DNA from: Amyelois transitella
Lineage: Eukaryota; Arthropoda; Insecta; Lepidoptera; Pyralidae
Direction: 5' to 3'
NCBI RefSeq assembly: GCF_032362555.1
Contig: NC_083520.1
Coordinates: forward strand, 8,990,001-9,054,000
Length of the DNA: 64,000 bases
This document shows, piece by piece, positions 41,142-51,802 of the stretch. Both the position numbers and the translations under genes were made by a program. Below the pieces are notes generated by a model. That model saw nothing but the letters and a program-made list of their open reading frames with translations, was not told where the DNA came from and did no database searches. Within the stretch, counting starts at the first letter, position 1. The number at the start of each line of letters is the position of its first letter.

Positions 41142-44100
41142 ATGGAACTAGCTGTACTCGGCTTCTTAGCGGTGATAAGCAGTATTCTTCACCAAGGTTT
41201 GTTAAGCTTTTGTACTATGACTAACTCTAGATCATTGGCTTTGTGGTTTATTTCGCAAATCCCACGATAATTGTACTTTTATGATATTTAAACAACATTC
41301 TTCAGTAAGGTTTGTTGGGATTTTATGTCATTGCTAGTCACGCTTTTATGGTGAGGGAAACATACATACATATGGTCACGTCTATATCCCTTGCGGGGTA
41401 GACAGAGCCAACAGTCTTGAAAAGACTGTTGGCTCTGTCTACTCTGTCTGTTGGTTGTTGAAAAGTGAGGGAAACATCGTGAAGAATCCTGCACATTCAG
41501 GCATAAGTCCTCCATTGTACAATATATGTTCATATTATTCTAATACCAATAACCGCTCTATAATTTGTTATATTAATTTTTATGTGCAATGAAGAGTTTA
41601 CAAACAAACAAACGTTATAAAAGTGCCGTGTGGTACCCGGCACCAATACAAAAAAGAATGGGACCACTCTATCTCTTTCCCATGGATGTCGTAAAAGGCG
41701 AATAAGGGATAGGCTTACATACTTGGGATTCTTTTTTAGGCGACGGGCTAGCAACCTGTCACTATTTGAATCTCAATTCTATCTTAAAGCCAAATAGCTG
41801 AAGGTGGCTTATCAGTCTTTACAAGACTGTTGGCTCTATCTACCCCGCAAGGGATAAAGACGTGATTATATGTATGTTTCTATGTATGTAAACGTTATAA
41901 TTTATGGAATTGTAAGGCAAACGAAGTCGCGGGTTACAATTAGCAGTTTTATATAAACTATAGATATGTACTAAGATGCCCGCCCGCCCACGTCAAATTA
42001 GCTTAATAGCTTCATTCCACTTTCCCCGCTTTTAGCATAATTCGTGTCAATACATTTAAATTGTAGTAGGTACTTATTAAATCTAACACCAGGCTGTGCA
42101 TTATCGATTGATCTAATATAAATTTTAGCTGTTGTATTTTTTGAACGTTGGTAAAATAATAATAACCCATCACTTTTTTTATTAACAGTTATGAAATACC
42201 TACAAAAATACGTTGGTTGGGCGGAGGTTAGTAAATATTAAGAGTGGACAACCCTTATCACTAAGGGGTATGAAAAATAGATGTTGGCCGATTCTCCGAC
42301 CTACTCAATATGTCATTTCATGAGAGTCGGTCAAGCCTACGATACGAAGATAGTACTGTTTTCTATTTGGTCCACTGTACATGCCTTCTAACATTGTTTC
42401 CCTGTAAATGATATGCAAATAAAATATTAGTCCACGAATTTACTCTATATTTTCGTATGCCCAAAATAATCGATGTATTTACGTAAGTATAAACCCATAC
42501 GGTCATACGTGTTACTATTACTATACTTAAGAGATTTGAGATATCTAAATTTGTAAATTGACGTCCGGTGAAAATGCTACAGTGTAATTTGTTCCGCCGC
42601 TTCTTCTACACATGCGCTTTGGAAGCGGTAGTAGTTATAATTAGATTTAAGTGATGTGACGTCACTAAGTGATACCTTGTATCCAATTTTGAAAATCTAT
42701 CCTATTCTATTTGCTGACATTAAGGATTATATACATCGTTTGAAAAAAATTGAGCACTGTTTTTTCATTATAACTATATTTATAAAACGCAAAGGTGATT
42801 GACTAATAGTCGTCTTTGCGTAATGTATGTTATCCCTCAAAAAAAACCTTAATCTGAGTGACTGACTGACTGCTAGACACCGCTCAGCCCAAAATGGTGG
42901 AGTAGAACTTAAAATTTAACAAATAGGTTCCTTTATATGGTCTATGGGTACACTAAGATAGAATTTCCCGAAATTCCCGCGGGAACAGATATTACAAAGA
43001 TTTTCGTTATATTATATGCAGGCAGTGTGATAAAACTAAAAATACGATCGAATTGAGAACCTTCTCCATTGTTGAAGTCGGTTAAATTACGCCTTTATTT
43101 TTTTCATACATACATACATGCATATAATCACGCCTATATCCCTTGCGGGGTAGCCAGAGCCAACAGTCTTAAAAAGACTGATAGGCCACGTTCAGCTGTT
43201 TGGCTTAATGAAAGAATTGAGATTCAAATAGTGACAGGTTGCTAACCTGTCGCCTAATAGAAGAATCACAAGTTTATAAGCCTATCCCTTATTTTTTTCA
43301 GGTATTACATTATCTTGTTACGAATGCAACAGTCACCACAACGAGTCATGTCGAGAGAATCCTCCACATTCAACAAGAACGGTGTGTAAATACGACAGGC
43401 CGATATGCAGGACACTGTACATGGAAGTGAAGAAGGAGATCGAGGGCATGACCCCGCACACCAGGGTGGTCAGGACCTGCGGGGAGATGGACGAGAGAGA
43501 CGTGACGGTAAGACTGACAAAAATGTCATTTTTATTTATGTATGAGAGATCCTGAAAGGTGCGTAGTCTTTGGCAACCACTTAGGTAAAGAAGCGTGATA
43601 TAATATATCTAATGTTATGTTAGATTTGCCGTGTGGTTCCCGGCACCAGTACAAAAAAGTATAGGACCACTCCATCTCTTTCCCATGGATGTCGTAAAAG
43701 GCGACTGACTTACAAACTTGGGGTTCTTTTTTTAGGCGATGATGGGCTAGCAACCTGTCACTATTTGAATCTCAATTCTATCTTAAAGCCAAATAGCTGA
43801 ACGTGGCCTATATGTCTGTACAAGACTGTTGGCTCTGTCTAGCCCACAAGGGATATAGACGTGACCATATGTATGTATGTATGAGAGATCCTGAAAGGTG
43901 CGTAGTCTCTGCAAACCCCTTAGGTAAAGAAGCGTGATTTAATATAATGTATGTTAGATTTGTATACAAAGATAAAATACATACATACACACACATTATC
44001 ATGACAATACCCCTTGCGGCAGAGCCGACAGTGTTGAAAAGTCTGAAAGGCCACGAACACCTGTATGTGTACTTTATAATGGTACCTATTGAGATTCAAA

Positions 44101-44344
44101 TAGTGACAGGTTGCTAGCCCATCGCCTAAAGCATTCCAAGTTTATTAGCCTATCCCTTAGTCTGCTACAAAGATAAAACTAACTAAAAATAAACAATTCC
44201 TTCCAGAGACCATGTTACCGTATCTCCGAGTACGGCGTCAATCAGCTGGTGTGTTCGTGTACAGAAGATAACTGCAATTCTTCTTCCATAACTGCGGTTA
44301 CCAGAGCTCTGTTGGTGTTAGTGGTGTTCGTCATAGTGTTCTAG
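41142..44344 (+). CDS. Ly6/uPAR three-finger GPI-anchored protein (gene B)
   Basis: Exons 41142-41196, 43302-43507 and 44207-44344 (55, 206 and 138 nt) join in agreeing phases (1 and 0) to give 132 residues. These are a leader MELAVLGFLAVISSILHQG, the domain opening ITLSCYECNSHHNESC, then RVVRTCGEMDERDVT at the exon 2/3 junction, RPCYRISEYG, CSCTEDNCNSSS, and a strongly hydrophobic GPI-type tail (TRALLVLVVFVIVF). Ten mature cysteines fit the three-finger fold. HNES is a possible glycosylation site. Gene C has the same exon lengths and leader. Gene B differs by having CGEMDE in place of the CGWDE/CGWV motif of its relatives. Intron 1 contains a hairpin-bearing S fragment, a full S copy, and an S fragment ending a few bases before the exon 2 acceptor. 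Intron 2 has two more S copies. Confidence 0.92.
41365..41442 (-). repeat. S element 3' fragment folded back on itself
   Basis: Antisense tail and 3' hairpin region. GTAGACAGAGCCAACAGTCTT at 41398-41418 is followed after GAA by its perfect inverse at 41422-41442. Confidence 0.8.
41621..41889 (+). repeat. S element, full length, with 11-bp target duplication
   Basis: AAACGTTATAA flanks it at 41610-41620 and 41890-41900. It is one of the least diverged copies and a good reference for the family: head GTGCCGTGTGGTACCCGGCAC, 3' hairpin TCTACCCCGCAAGGGATAAAGA, tail ATGTATGTTTCTATGTATGT. Confidence 0.88.
42243..42315 (-). repeat. Fragment of the TCTTATATATAAAATTC-type Helitron
   Basis: GTGGACAACCCTTATCACTA followed by AGGGGTATGAAAAATAGATG is the inverse of the body at about 22010-22080. 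In intron 1 of gene B. Confidence 0.5.
43108..43291 (-). repeat. S element fragment abutting gene B exon 2
   Basis: The antisense copy ends at TATAAGCCTATCCCTTA. Then ten bases, mostly T, end in CAG, and the exon starts at 43302. The upstream side of the 3' splice site, including most candidate branch points, is therefore S sequence. Confidence 0.8.
43542..43628 (+). repeat. Direct repeat left of an S copy (L-like sequence)
   Basis: ATGAGAGATCCTGAAAGGTG ... GTTAGATTTG is repeated at 43881-43962. The content (GTAGTCTTTGGCAACC, AAGAAGCGTGAT) is a diverged L 3' end. Confidence 0.7.
43629..43880 (+). repeat. S element, full length, in intron 2 of gene B
   Basis: CCGTGTGGTTCCCGGCACC to GACCATATGTATGTATGT. 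It lies between two about 85-bp direct repeats. Confidence 0.8.
43881..43962 (+). repeat. Direct repeat right of an S copy (L-like sequence)
   Basis: The second copy of the block at 43542-43628, five bases shorter near its end. Confidence 0.7.
43978..44165 (-). repeat. S element, 5'-truncated, with 13-bp target duplication
   Basis: TACAAAGATAAAA flanks it at 43965-43977 and 44166-44178. The copy runs from the (CATA)n tail to CCTATCCCTTAGTC, so the head is missing although the duplication is intact. It therefore inserted already 5'-truncated. Confidence 0.85.
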
Positions 44345-44374
44345 AAGTTGCCCGATGACCTTAGTTTATTTTTT

Positions 44375-44518
44375 ACATACATACATACATAAAATCACGC
44401 CTCTTTCCCGGAGGGGTAAGCAGAGACTACCTCTTTCCACTTGCCACGATCTCTGCATACTTCCTTCGCTTCATCCACATTCATAACTGTCTTCATGCAA
44501 GCTCGGCGGTTTCGGGTA
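44375..44518 (-). mobile_element. L element (LINE) 3'-end copy downstream of gene B
   Basis: Antisense copy starting 30 bases after the gene B stop codon. If transcription continues this far it lies in the 3'UTR. Confidence 0.75.
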
Positions 44519-44852
44519 GTTTATTTTTATATAGGTATAATTAACAGAACCTTTGTTGACCGTTGACAGAAATTTGTTTTAGAAGTTGTCTTGTTAACCA
44601 TTAATTTACATTGATTTTAATATCAGTTAAAATAATTGTTTATAGCAAACAATAGGTCAACTTACTTACTTAATAGTTACTTATTCGAAAAATATCTTCT
44701 CTCGACAGTGCTAAACAAGTCTGTTTAATGGTCAGGTTTTTAAAAAGAAATAGCATTGGTAACGTTTATTAACAGCATACCTACCATCACTAAATAAATA
44801 TATATATTCTCTTAACATTTTATTATCCACAATCTTATTGCACATTCATAAA

Positions 44853-44893
44853 AACACTACTTTAGTTATTATACCAATAACTAAAGTAGTGTT
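44853..44893. repeat. Perfect hairpin, 18-bp stem, 5-nt loop
   Basis: AACACTACTTTAGTTATT (44853-44870) is exactly inverted at 44876-44893. Confidence 0.85.
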
Positions 44894-46608
44894 AGGTTCA
44901 TATCACGTAGATCAGGCTAAGGCTAGGCTAGGATATACTAGTTTCGTACACATGATATCAGTGATATTATTTCTTTTGTATAGAAATCAAGATAATCTCG
45001 TTAGAATCAGTAAGTCGCTCAATTGCGGAGCTGATTCAACCGGTCGGCACATCCTCGTAATTATTGCTTACAATCGGATTACCGCCATTTATACTACTGT
45101 CCAACCCAGACTTTCAGCCATATTTTTAATTTTTAAAATTATTAGACGTTAATGAATTTAGATTCTTTGAATTTTATATTTTGGAAATGATATTGAAATT
45201 CTTTAATATTTCATGCGTCGTATTAATAAAATAAAATATTTAAGAAATTAAATACTTTTGGTATATCTTGACGTTCTTTGTTTATTTTTTCTATTTAAAT
45301 AATTTTATATTTAGAAAAATTATACACGTCTAGCATTTCTAGGAAAATGTAGAGAACAAAATAAACCCAAATTAAGGTGAAAAAAATATTCAGACATACT
45401 TTGTACCATACCTACTATAATTTTTTAATTGTTATTTTTGTTTTTATTTGCATCTTTGTATAGGAATCTGTATCTATATTTATGTAAGTAATTTTGGTAT
45501 TTTAAAATTGTACTTACTTAATTACTTCTAAGTACTTAAAAGTGTTCTAAGTCGACAAATGTGAAATTACCAAAAGAAATAATTAAAACCCTTTTTACTA
45601 TTGTTGTTTTATTATTGCACTTTATAAGGCATGTACTTGTACGTGAAATATTATTACCATTATCATAAAATAAAAAGGGGTTAGATTGTTGGAACTTACG
45701 CAAAAAGGCTTCGAAATAGTAAACGGTTGCTTTTAATGATAGACAGAGCATAGTTAAAAATACTTACTAGGCATCGTTTAAAATTTGAAACGCCTTTCTT
45801 CTAAATAATTTTAGAAATTCCTGAAATTCCTAGGAAAATCGTAGTGGCTAATAAAAGTCTTATTAGGTTAAACAAAAAAGTATGAAACTGGACCATAAAG
45901 TTGCCTGCCCGAATGCAAATTTCGAATCCCATTTACATCTCCAGATTACGTAGGCTTAGTTAGTTTAACTATATGTTAGTATGAAATACATACATAATTA
46001 AAGTCACGTCTATATTACTTGTGGGTTTGAAGATCCATCAGCCTCTATGGCTTTGTGATGGAATTAAGTTTGTTTGTTTGTAATATATTTATTGCACAGA
46101 AATTTACACAGTCACAAGAAAAAGTATATAGTTTTAAAAGAAATAAATCACTTGCAATGAGTATGATATAGATTAATAAAAAATAAAAAATGATTCAGTG
46201 CCTGAAAGTATAACGCAAAAATTTAAGTTTATGCAAAAGCTACACCACATCAAGGTATCGATATAACTGCTACATGTGTAGTCTCTAGTACAATAAATTG
46301 ACATAGATTGAATTAATTTAAATTGACTATAACAAGAGGGGACCACGACTTAGCACAATGTAACACCAGTCTTTCTGCCAGCAAAAATGGTGAAGATTTT
46401 TATTTTTATATTTCTTACATATTATCATGTAATGAAGTGACCACTATTTGAAATAGTGTGTTACAAACGGACAAAACATCAGATTACATCACGTTGTGCT
46501 GTAAAGTACTTACGTTGTTATAACTATGCGTTGGAGTCTGAGGTTATTATACTAAAGACTTCATCGTGAGCAGATGCTGGTCTCTCGTGGAGTTCATAAG
46601 TTTTAATA
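44894..46608. other. AT-rich DNA between Ly6 genes B and A
   Basis: Nothing gene-like is seen. A diverged S fragment lies at about 45990-46065 (AAAGTCACGTCTATATTACT). Confidence 0.45.
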
Positions 46609-49600
46609 ATGGAAACGTTGGCCATTGTACTTGTGATTTTGTGTGGATTACTTCAATTTGGTAAGTAATATTTTATATATTTTTTTTCTCTCTCTCTTTT
46701 AAGAAAAAGTCATCTTTTGTTTATATTTTAGAAACAGAACATTATTTGTTTTTCTGTTCTTTTTTTCATTTATTTCGTACAATAAATCGTACGCACAGGA
46801 ATGTAATTAATACGTATTAATAGGCAATTTTTATTTGTGTAGTGTTGTTTTATTTATAAATAATATTTGACGAAGGTGGATATTTATTATCACAGAGCCG
46901 AAACTAAACCAGTTTCACTTAAATTTTACAACCTACCTTGTAAATTTTGGAAATTTTCCGCGGGTTTAAGCAAGAATTTTGGCAAAATAATGTTCCCAGT
47001 TGCACTTTGAGGTCTGGAATCCTTTTTTCCGAATCTGAATATGAATGAACTAAAATATAGGTACATACATAAAATCACGCCTCTTTCCCGGAGGGGTAGG
47101 CAGAGACTACCTCATTCCATTTGCCACGATCTCTGAATACTTCCTTCGCTTCATCCACATTCATAACTCTATTCATGCAAGCTCAGCGGTTTCGGGTACT
47201 TTTGACCTGATCCTTTACCAGGACGTCCTTCATTTGATCAAGATACGTTCGTCTAGGTCTTCCCACTCCGACCTAACTAACATATACCTTACAAAATTTA
47301 TCAATTTACCTACATATTTACAGGATTCGCGATCACATGTTACGAATGTAACAGTGCAACGAACCATCTTTGCGGGGAGAACATTCTCCCGGACAGTCTG
47401 AAGAGGAACTGTTCGGACCTGGACCGAGGTGTTACCCATACTTTGTGCAGGAAGATCATTCAGCATGTGGACTACGGTATCAATGGGCAGCTGCCGACCA
47501 GCAGGGTGGTGAGAGCTTGTGGCTGGGATGAGACCAAATATAAGGTAGGACTTACATATAGTCTTAGACTTACTACTCTGTCAAGAAAGTAGCGGGAAAA
47601 GATCAATAATACACAAACTGTTTGTTATTCATCCAAATTTATTTTATCACCTTCAAAATATGCTCCTTTAGAAACGATACACTTACGCCAACGAATAATC
47701 CAATCATCAAAACATTTTTTAAACGCTGTTTCCGGAATTGAGGTCAGTTCTCGCCGCGAATTCTCTTTTATGTCTTCTACCGATTGAAAACGGGTGCCAC
47801 GAAGTGGTAATTTGAGTTTAGGAAAAAGAAAAATGTCGGCTGGAGCCATATCTGGTGAATATGGTGGTTGCTCGATGGTATTTGTTGAGTGTTTGGTTAA
47901 AAATTCGTTCACAATGATGGCCTTGTGCGAAGGTGCATTATCATGGTGCAAAATCCAAGAATTTTCTTTCTACAAATCTGGCCTTTTTCGTCGGATTTGC
48001 TCTCTTAAACGCCGCATAACACTCAAATAATATTCCTTATTTACCGTTTGACCTTCCGGCAAGAATTCCAAGTGCACAACACCGCGATAGTCAAAGAAAA
48101 CAGTCAACATGACTTTGACTTTTGAACGACTTTGGCGTGGTTTTTTCGGTTTCGGTTCAGTTGGAAGGCGCCACTCCGAAGCTTGTTGACTAGTTTGCAT
48201 GCCAAACTCGTAAACCCACGTCTCGTCACCAGTAACAATGCGTTTCATGAATGTTGGGTCGGAATTGACTCGTTCTAGCATGTCCTCAGCGACTCTCATG
48301 CGATTGAGTTTTTGAAAAAAAATCAGGTCTTTTGGGACTAGCCGAGCGGCAACATGTTTCATACCCAAATTATTAGTTAAAATGGTACGGATCGACTCGT
48401 GAGATACAGAAAGTTCGGTGGCTATCTCTCTCAAAGTTGAATGAGGATTTTCAGTCACTATTTCCTTCACTTTTGCGATGTTAACTTCAGTTGCAGACGT
48501 TGATGGCCTACCAGAGCGAGGCAAATCTTCCATCACATCTCGACCGCTTTTGAACGCTTTGTACCACTCATAAGCACGAGTTTTTGATAAAGTCGATTCA
48601 CCGTAAGCCTTCTGTAACATTTTCAGTGACTCCGAACACGATATTCCATTGGCAATGCAAAATTTAAGACAAACTCTTTGTTCGATGTTTTTATCCATTA
48701 TGAAATTAGCAATACACACTAGATATGATATAACTAAAAATAGCACTGTATTTAATGTAAACAACAGATGCAACTCAAACTCCGCGCCAAAATGGAAAAC
48801 AGTTGTGCCAATCTAACAACAACAAAAAAAACAAAAATTTGAATTTGGAACCATAAATAAATAATCCATTCCCGATACTTTTCTGACTGAATGTATATAA
48901 ATATTTAGTCACGTCTATATCCCTTGCGGGGTAGACAGAGCCAACAGCCAACAGTCTTTAGAAGAATGAAGGGCCGTGTGGTTTCCGGCACCAATAAAAA
49001 AAAGAATAGGACCACTCCATCTCGTTCCAATGGATACTTAGGTGGCGACTAAGGGTAAGGCTTATAAACTCGGGATTCGTCTTTTAGACGATAGGCTAGC
49101 AACTATTTGAATCTCAATTCTATCATTGAACCAGGCAGCTGAATGTGGCCTAGCGGTCTTATTAAGACTGTTGGCTCTGTCTACCCGGCAAGGGAATATA
49201 TGATTGTTGTGATTATATGTATGTATGTACATATGTTTCGATTTTTTATGAGTTTAATTTATATACTTAATTTGGTTACTAAAAAACTGGCAGAAGTAGC
49301 GAGAATTAGCTAGTTTTAAATAATCAAATATAGATACTATTTTAGCTTTTTGGTAAAAATATATATTTTAATAGTGCTACTGTTACTCTGACAACAACAA
49401 AAAACAATAAAGCCATAGCGAATGGCCTCGGGATTTAATTTATTTATTATAACCTCTCTTTTCCCCAGGGCTCCTGCTACCACCGGTCAGGGTATGGAGG
49501 CCGCCAGGAGGTCTGCTCCTGCACCAAAGATTTATGTAACAACGCTCATGCGTCATCTACGTCCATCACAGTTCTTCTGACAACTTTTGTTATATTCTCT

Positions 49601-49615
49601 TTGAAATTGAAATAA
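46609..49615 (+). CDS. Ly6/uPAR three-finger GPI-anchored protein (gene A)
   Basis: Exons 46609-46660 (52 nt), 47324-47544 (221 nt) and 49469-49615 (147 nt) give 139 residues. They encode a leader METLAIVLVILCGLLQFG, the domain opening FAITCYECNSATNHLC, NCSD (a possible glycosylation site), RVVRACGWDETKYK at the exon 2/3 junction, GSCYHRSGYGGRQEVCSC, and DLCN. A hydrophobic GPI-type tail ends IFSLKLK. Ten mature cysteines are present. YxRSG.GGRQEVCSC is shared with gene C, showing close relation despite opposite orientation. Donor and acceptor sites are consensus and in the same phases as the other cluster genes. Intron 1 holds an L copy. Intron 2 holds an antisense mariner and S copies. The final codons and stop seed a 28-bp tandem repeat in the 3'UTR. 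Confidence 0.92.
47060..47274 (-). mobile_element. L element (LINE) 3'-end copy in intron 1 of gene A
   Basis: The longest L copy here, antisense. It reaches GTCTAGGTCTTCCCACTCCG, that is, codons VGVGRPR, and is truncated there. Confidence 0.8.
47576..48893 (-). mobile_element. mariner (Tc1/mariner superfamily) transposon
   Basis: A 1318-bp element flanked by TA (47574-47575 and 48894-48895) with imperfect terminal inverted repeats of about 28 bp (GTCAAGAAAGTAGCGGGAAA at the left, GTCAGAAAAGTATCGGGAAT at the right). It sits in intron 2 of Ly6 gene A, antisense to it. The inner coding region is listed separately. The retained ends and reading frame point to a fairly recent insertion. Confidence 0.93.
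47625..48698 (-). pseudogene. mariner transposase with one in-frame stop
   Basis: ATG at 48698 (MDKNIEQRVCLKFCIANG) opens a 357-codon frame. It has an N-terminal helix-turn-helix region (NGISCSESLKML, STLREIATELSVSHESI). The catalytic triad is complete: Asp in VTGDETWVYEF, Asp in HHDNAPSHKA, and Asp in YSPDMAPADIF, 34 residues after the second, giving DD34D. The frame is broken only by TAG at 47970-47972 (codon 243), where mariner relatives usually have Trp (a TGG-to-TAG change). The frame continues correctly afterwards, so the copy is one change away from a full-length frame. I cannot assign the subfamily with confidence. It is probably inactive as it stands. Confidence 0.9.
48903..48972 (-). 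repeat. S element 3' fragment
   Basis: TAGTCACGTCTATATCCCTT to GAATGAAGG, with an 8-base internal repeat (GCCAACAGCCAACAG). It abuts the sense S copy that follows. Confidence 0.65.
48973..49229 (+). repeat. S element, full length, in intron 2 of gene A
   Basis: GCCGTGTGGTTTCCGGCACC to GTGATTATATGTATGTATGT, joined head-to-head with the truncated copy before it. Confidence 0.75.
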
Positions 49616-49866
49616 CATCAGTGTAACTTTGAAATTGAAATCACTTGAATGTAACTTTGAAATAGAAATAACATCAGTGTAACTTTGAAATTGAAATCAC
49701 TTGAATGTAACTTTGAAATTGAAATAACGTAAATATAACTTTGATTCGATATTAGGTTAATGCAACTTTGAAATTAAAGTTACAAGAATGTTACTTTGAA
49801 ATTGAAGTATGTTCAATGTAAATTTGGAATTTAAATAATTTTTACTTTGAAATAGAAATACTTTGA
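49599..49866 (+). repeat. 28-bp minisatellite growing out of the gene A stop codon
   Basis: About nine imperfect units (TAACTTTGAAATTGAAATCA plus 8 bases). The first unit overlaps the last codons SLKLK and the TAA of gene A, and the others fill the 3'UTR. Confidence 0.85.
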
Positions 49867-49896
49867 TAAAATAAGTACACAAGCCTGAAGTACGCT

Positions 49897-49902
49897 AATA
49901 AA
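49897..49902 (+). promoter_or_regulatory. Candidate polyadenylation signal of Ly6 gene A
   Basis: AATAAA about 280 bp after the stop, just past the minisatellite. Confidence 0.4.
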
Positions 49903-51802
49903 TACATTCATGCTATTACTTATACTGTAAAAAAACATTTGCATACACGTCCATATCTATAGATTTTAGAGTATATACTAAGTTTAAACATCTAGTTGTC
50001 TCAAAGAGGACAAGCGATTCAATTGCCTAAATATGCAGGTTTCCGCACGCTTGTTTTTTAGCAAAGTTGTAGTTATTATTAACCTTATATTGTAATTATT
50101 CTAAATCTGGTGAGCGTCTGAAAGTGTTAGTAAGTGAAAATGTTAGATGTAGTTGATTTAGAAGTGTATATGTAATTTTAGTTCGATGAAACAACAGTTC
50201 TCAGTAATAGACCTGAATGTGAAGCGAAATAAAAGCCTGCAATGTTTTAAATTTTATTTTTTGTCTATTCTTTACTATAGGTACTTCTATGAGGTTAAGA
50301 AGGTAATTTTTTTTCATCATTTTAATAAATCATATATACGTAAGTTTAATTTCTTAGGATCCAGAAAAAAATTGTTTACATTATCCTTAAAACTGATCTG
50401 TACAATAATTTTAAATCAGACATACCTAAATTTAATATCTTAGAAAGTAGATAAGTAAGTATATTTTTTACATCGATGTTTATTACGATACAAATATTTT
50501 TTTTTAACATTTTCTTAAAAACTGATTTGTAAGTACTATTAATTTATTTTATAAACGGTCCTAACAGAACCTGCATGGTAAATACTGTCGGCACGGAAAA
50601 GTAAAACTGTGTGACACGAACAAACAATTGAACCGGATCATATGGTAAATTTCATTTATTGGCAAGTCGTTGCACTGCACATCGAGGGTAGCGAAATGAA
50701 CATGAGAATAATTTTCTGTAGAAAAAAAACACATTTAAAATAAGGAAAAATCGCAGTGCCCCATCAACAAAGGAAATCATAGCGGTTATTTCGTAAGAAT
50801 TAAATATTTATACGGCTTGAAGTTCTTGACAAGTAATTTTAGTTTTTTTAATATGTTCTGAGAGGCAAAGGATCGTCTGTAGAAGGACAAGCATTAAACT
50901 GACGGTAAGTTTTAACTTTATTTAGATTATTTTTCCGTTTTTCTTGTAAAATTGTAGCGATTGATAAAAAAGGGGAGAAGATTCCTTTTTGCAGTAGTAA
51001 ATACAGTTTTCCGATGTAATGTGAAAGTTTTACGCTTATATTTTATAGTGTTATAATATTTATTGTATTTAGACGATATTTAAATGATTTGGGATGATAA
51101 AAATCATCGTCAGCCGATCATTCCACGGGCACCATCTAGATCACTTTTACTGTTATGTCACAGTTGAATAAATTTTTCCTCCTCTCAATCACAAACTTAA
51201 TTTACGTTCGGCCTACACCGCAGATTTTCCGTTTTCTTTCAAAGAATAGTTTTATTTAACTAAGTGGTTAATGCTATCAAATCCATAACATCTAATCTCT
51301 CTGTGAAAACGTTGATTTTAAAGTCTTATAAAATGCATAATTTTCCCGAAATTATCCTGGCCAAAAATCGAATTCAGTCGCCATCTTATTTCTGGATAGC
51401 AATTTAATCACCTAAGTACTTACAGTTACTTTCAAGATAATTAAAAAAAAATTCAATCAATGAAAAATATATGAAGCATTATCAGATTCTTGATATAGTT
51501 GAGTTATTTTACTGATGATTCTGGTTTGATTCATGAAATTTTTTTAACGTTTTTATTTTATTATTTCTTAGACAGAACTGACTGTTTCATTTTCATGGAC
51601 TCCCAATTATATTTGCATAAATAATACAATTGCCTAATAAGCAAGTTAAATAGAATAATTTTAATTATTCTAAAAATTTTCATTTAACATTCTTTGAAGT
51701 CGGATTTAAAGGTTGGGCAGTTTCTACTAGTGAACCGTTTGTGTAATGAAATAAACGATGCAAACGTGAGATACGACGAAAAGATTCTAATCATCTTAAA
51801 AT
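49903..51802. other. AT-rich upstream region of the bromodomain gene
   Basis: A candidate noncoding first exon ends at the donor GACG|GTAAGTTTT near 50903-50904. Otherwise no repeats or frames are recognised. Confidence 0.4.

Noticed and set aside
49599-49866. CRISPR or satellite array
   Set aside because: Units are direct, 28 bp, without spacers, and start inside a eukaryotic stop codon. It is a local minisatellite.
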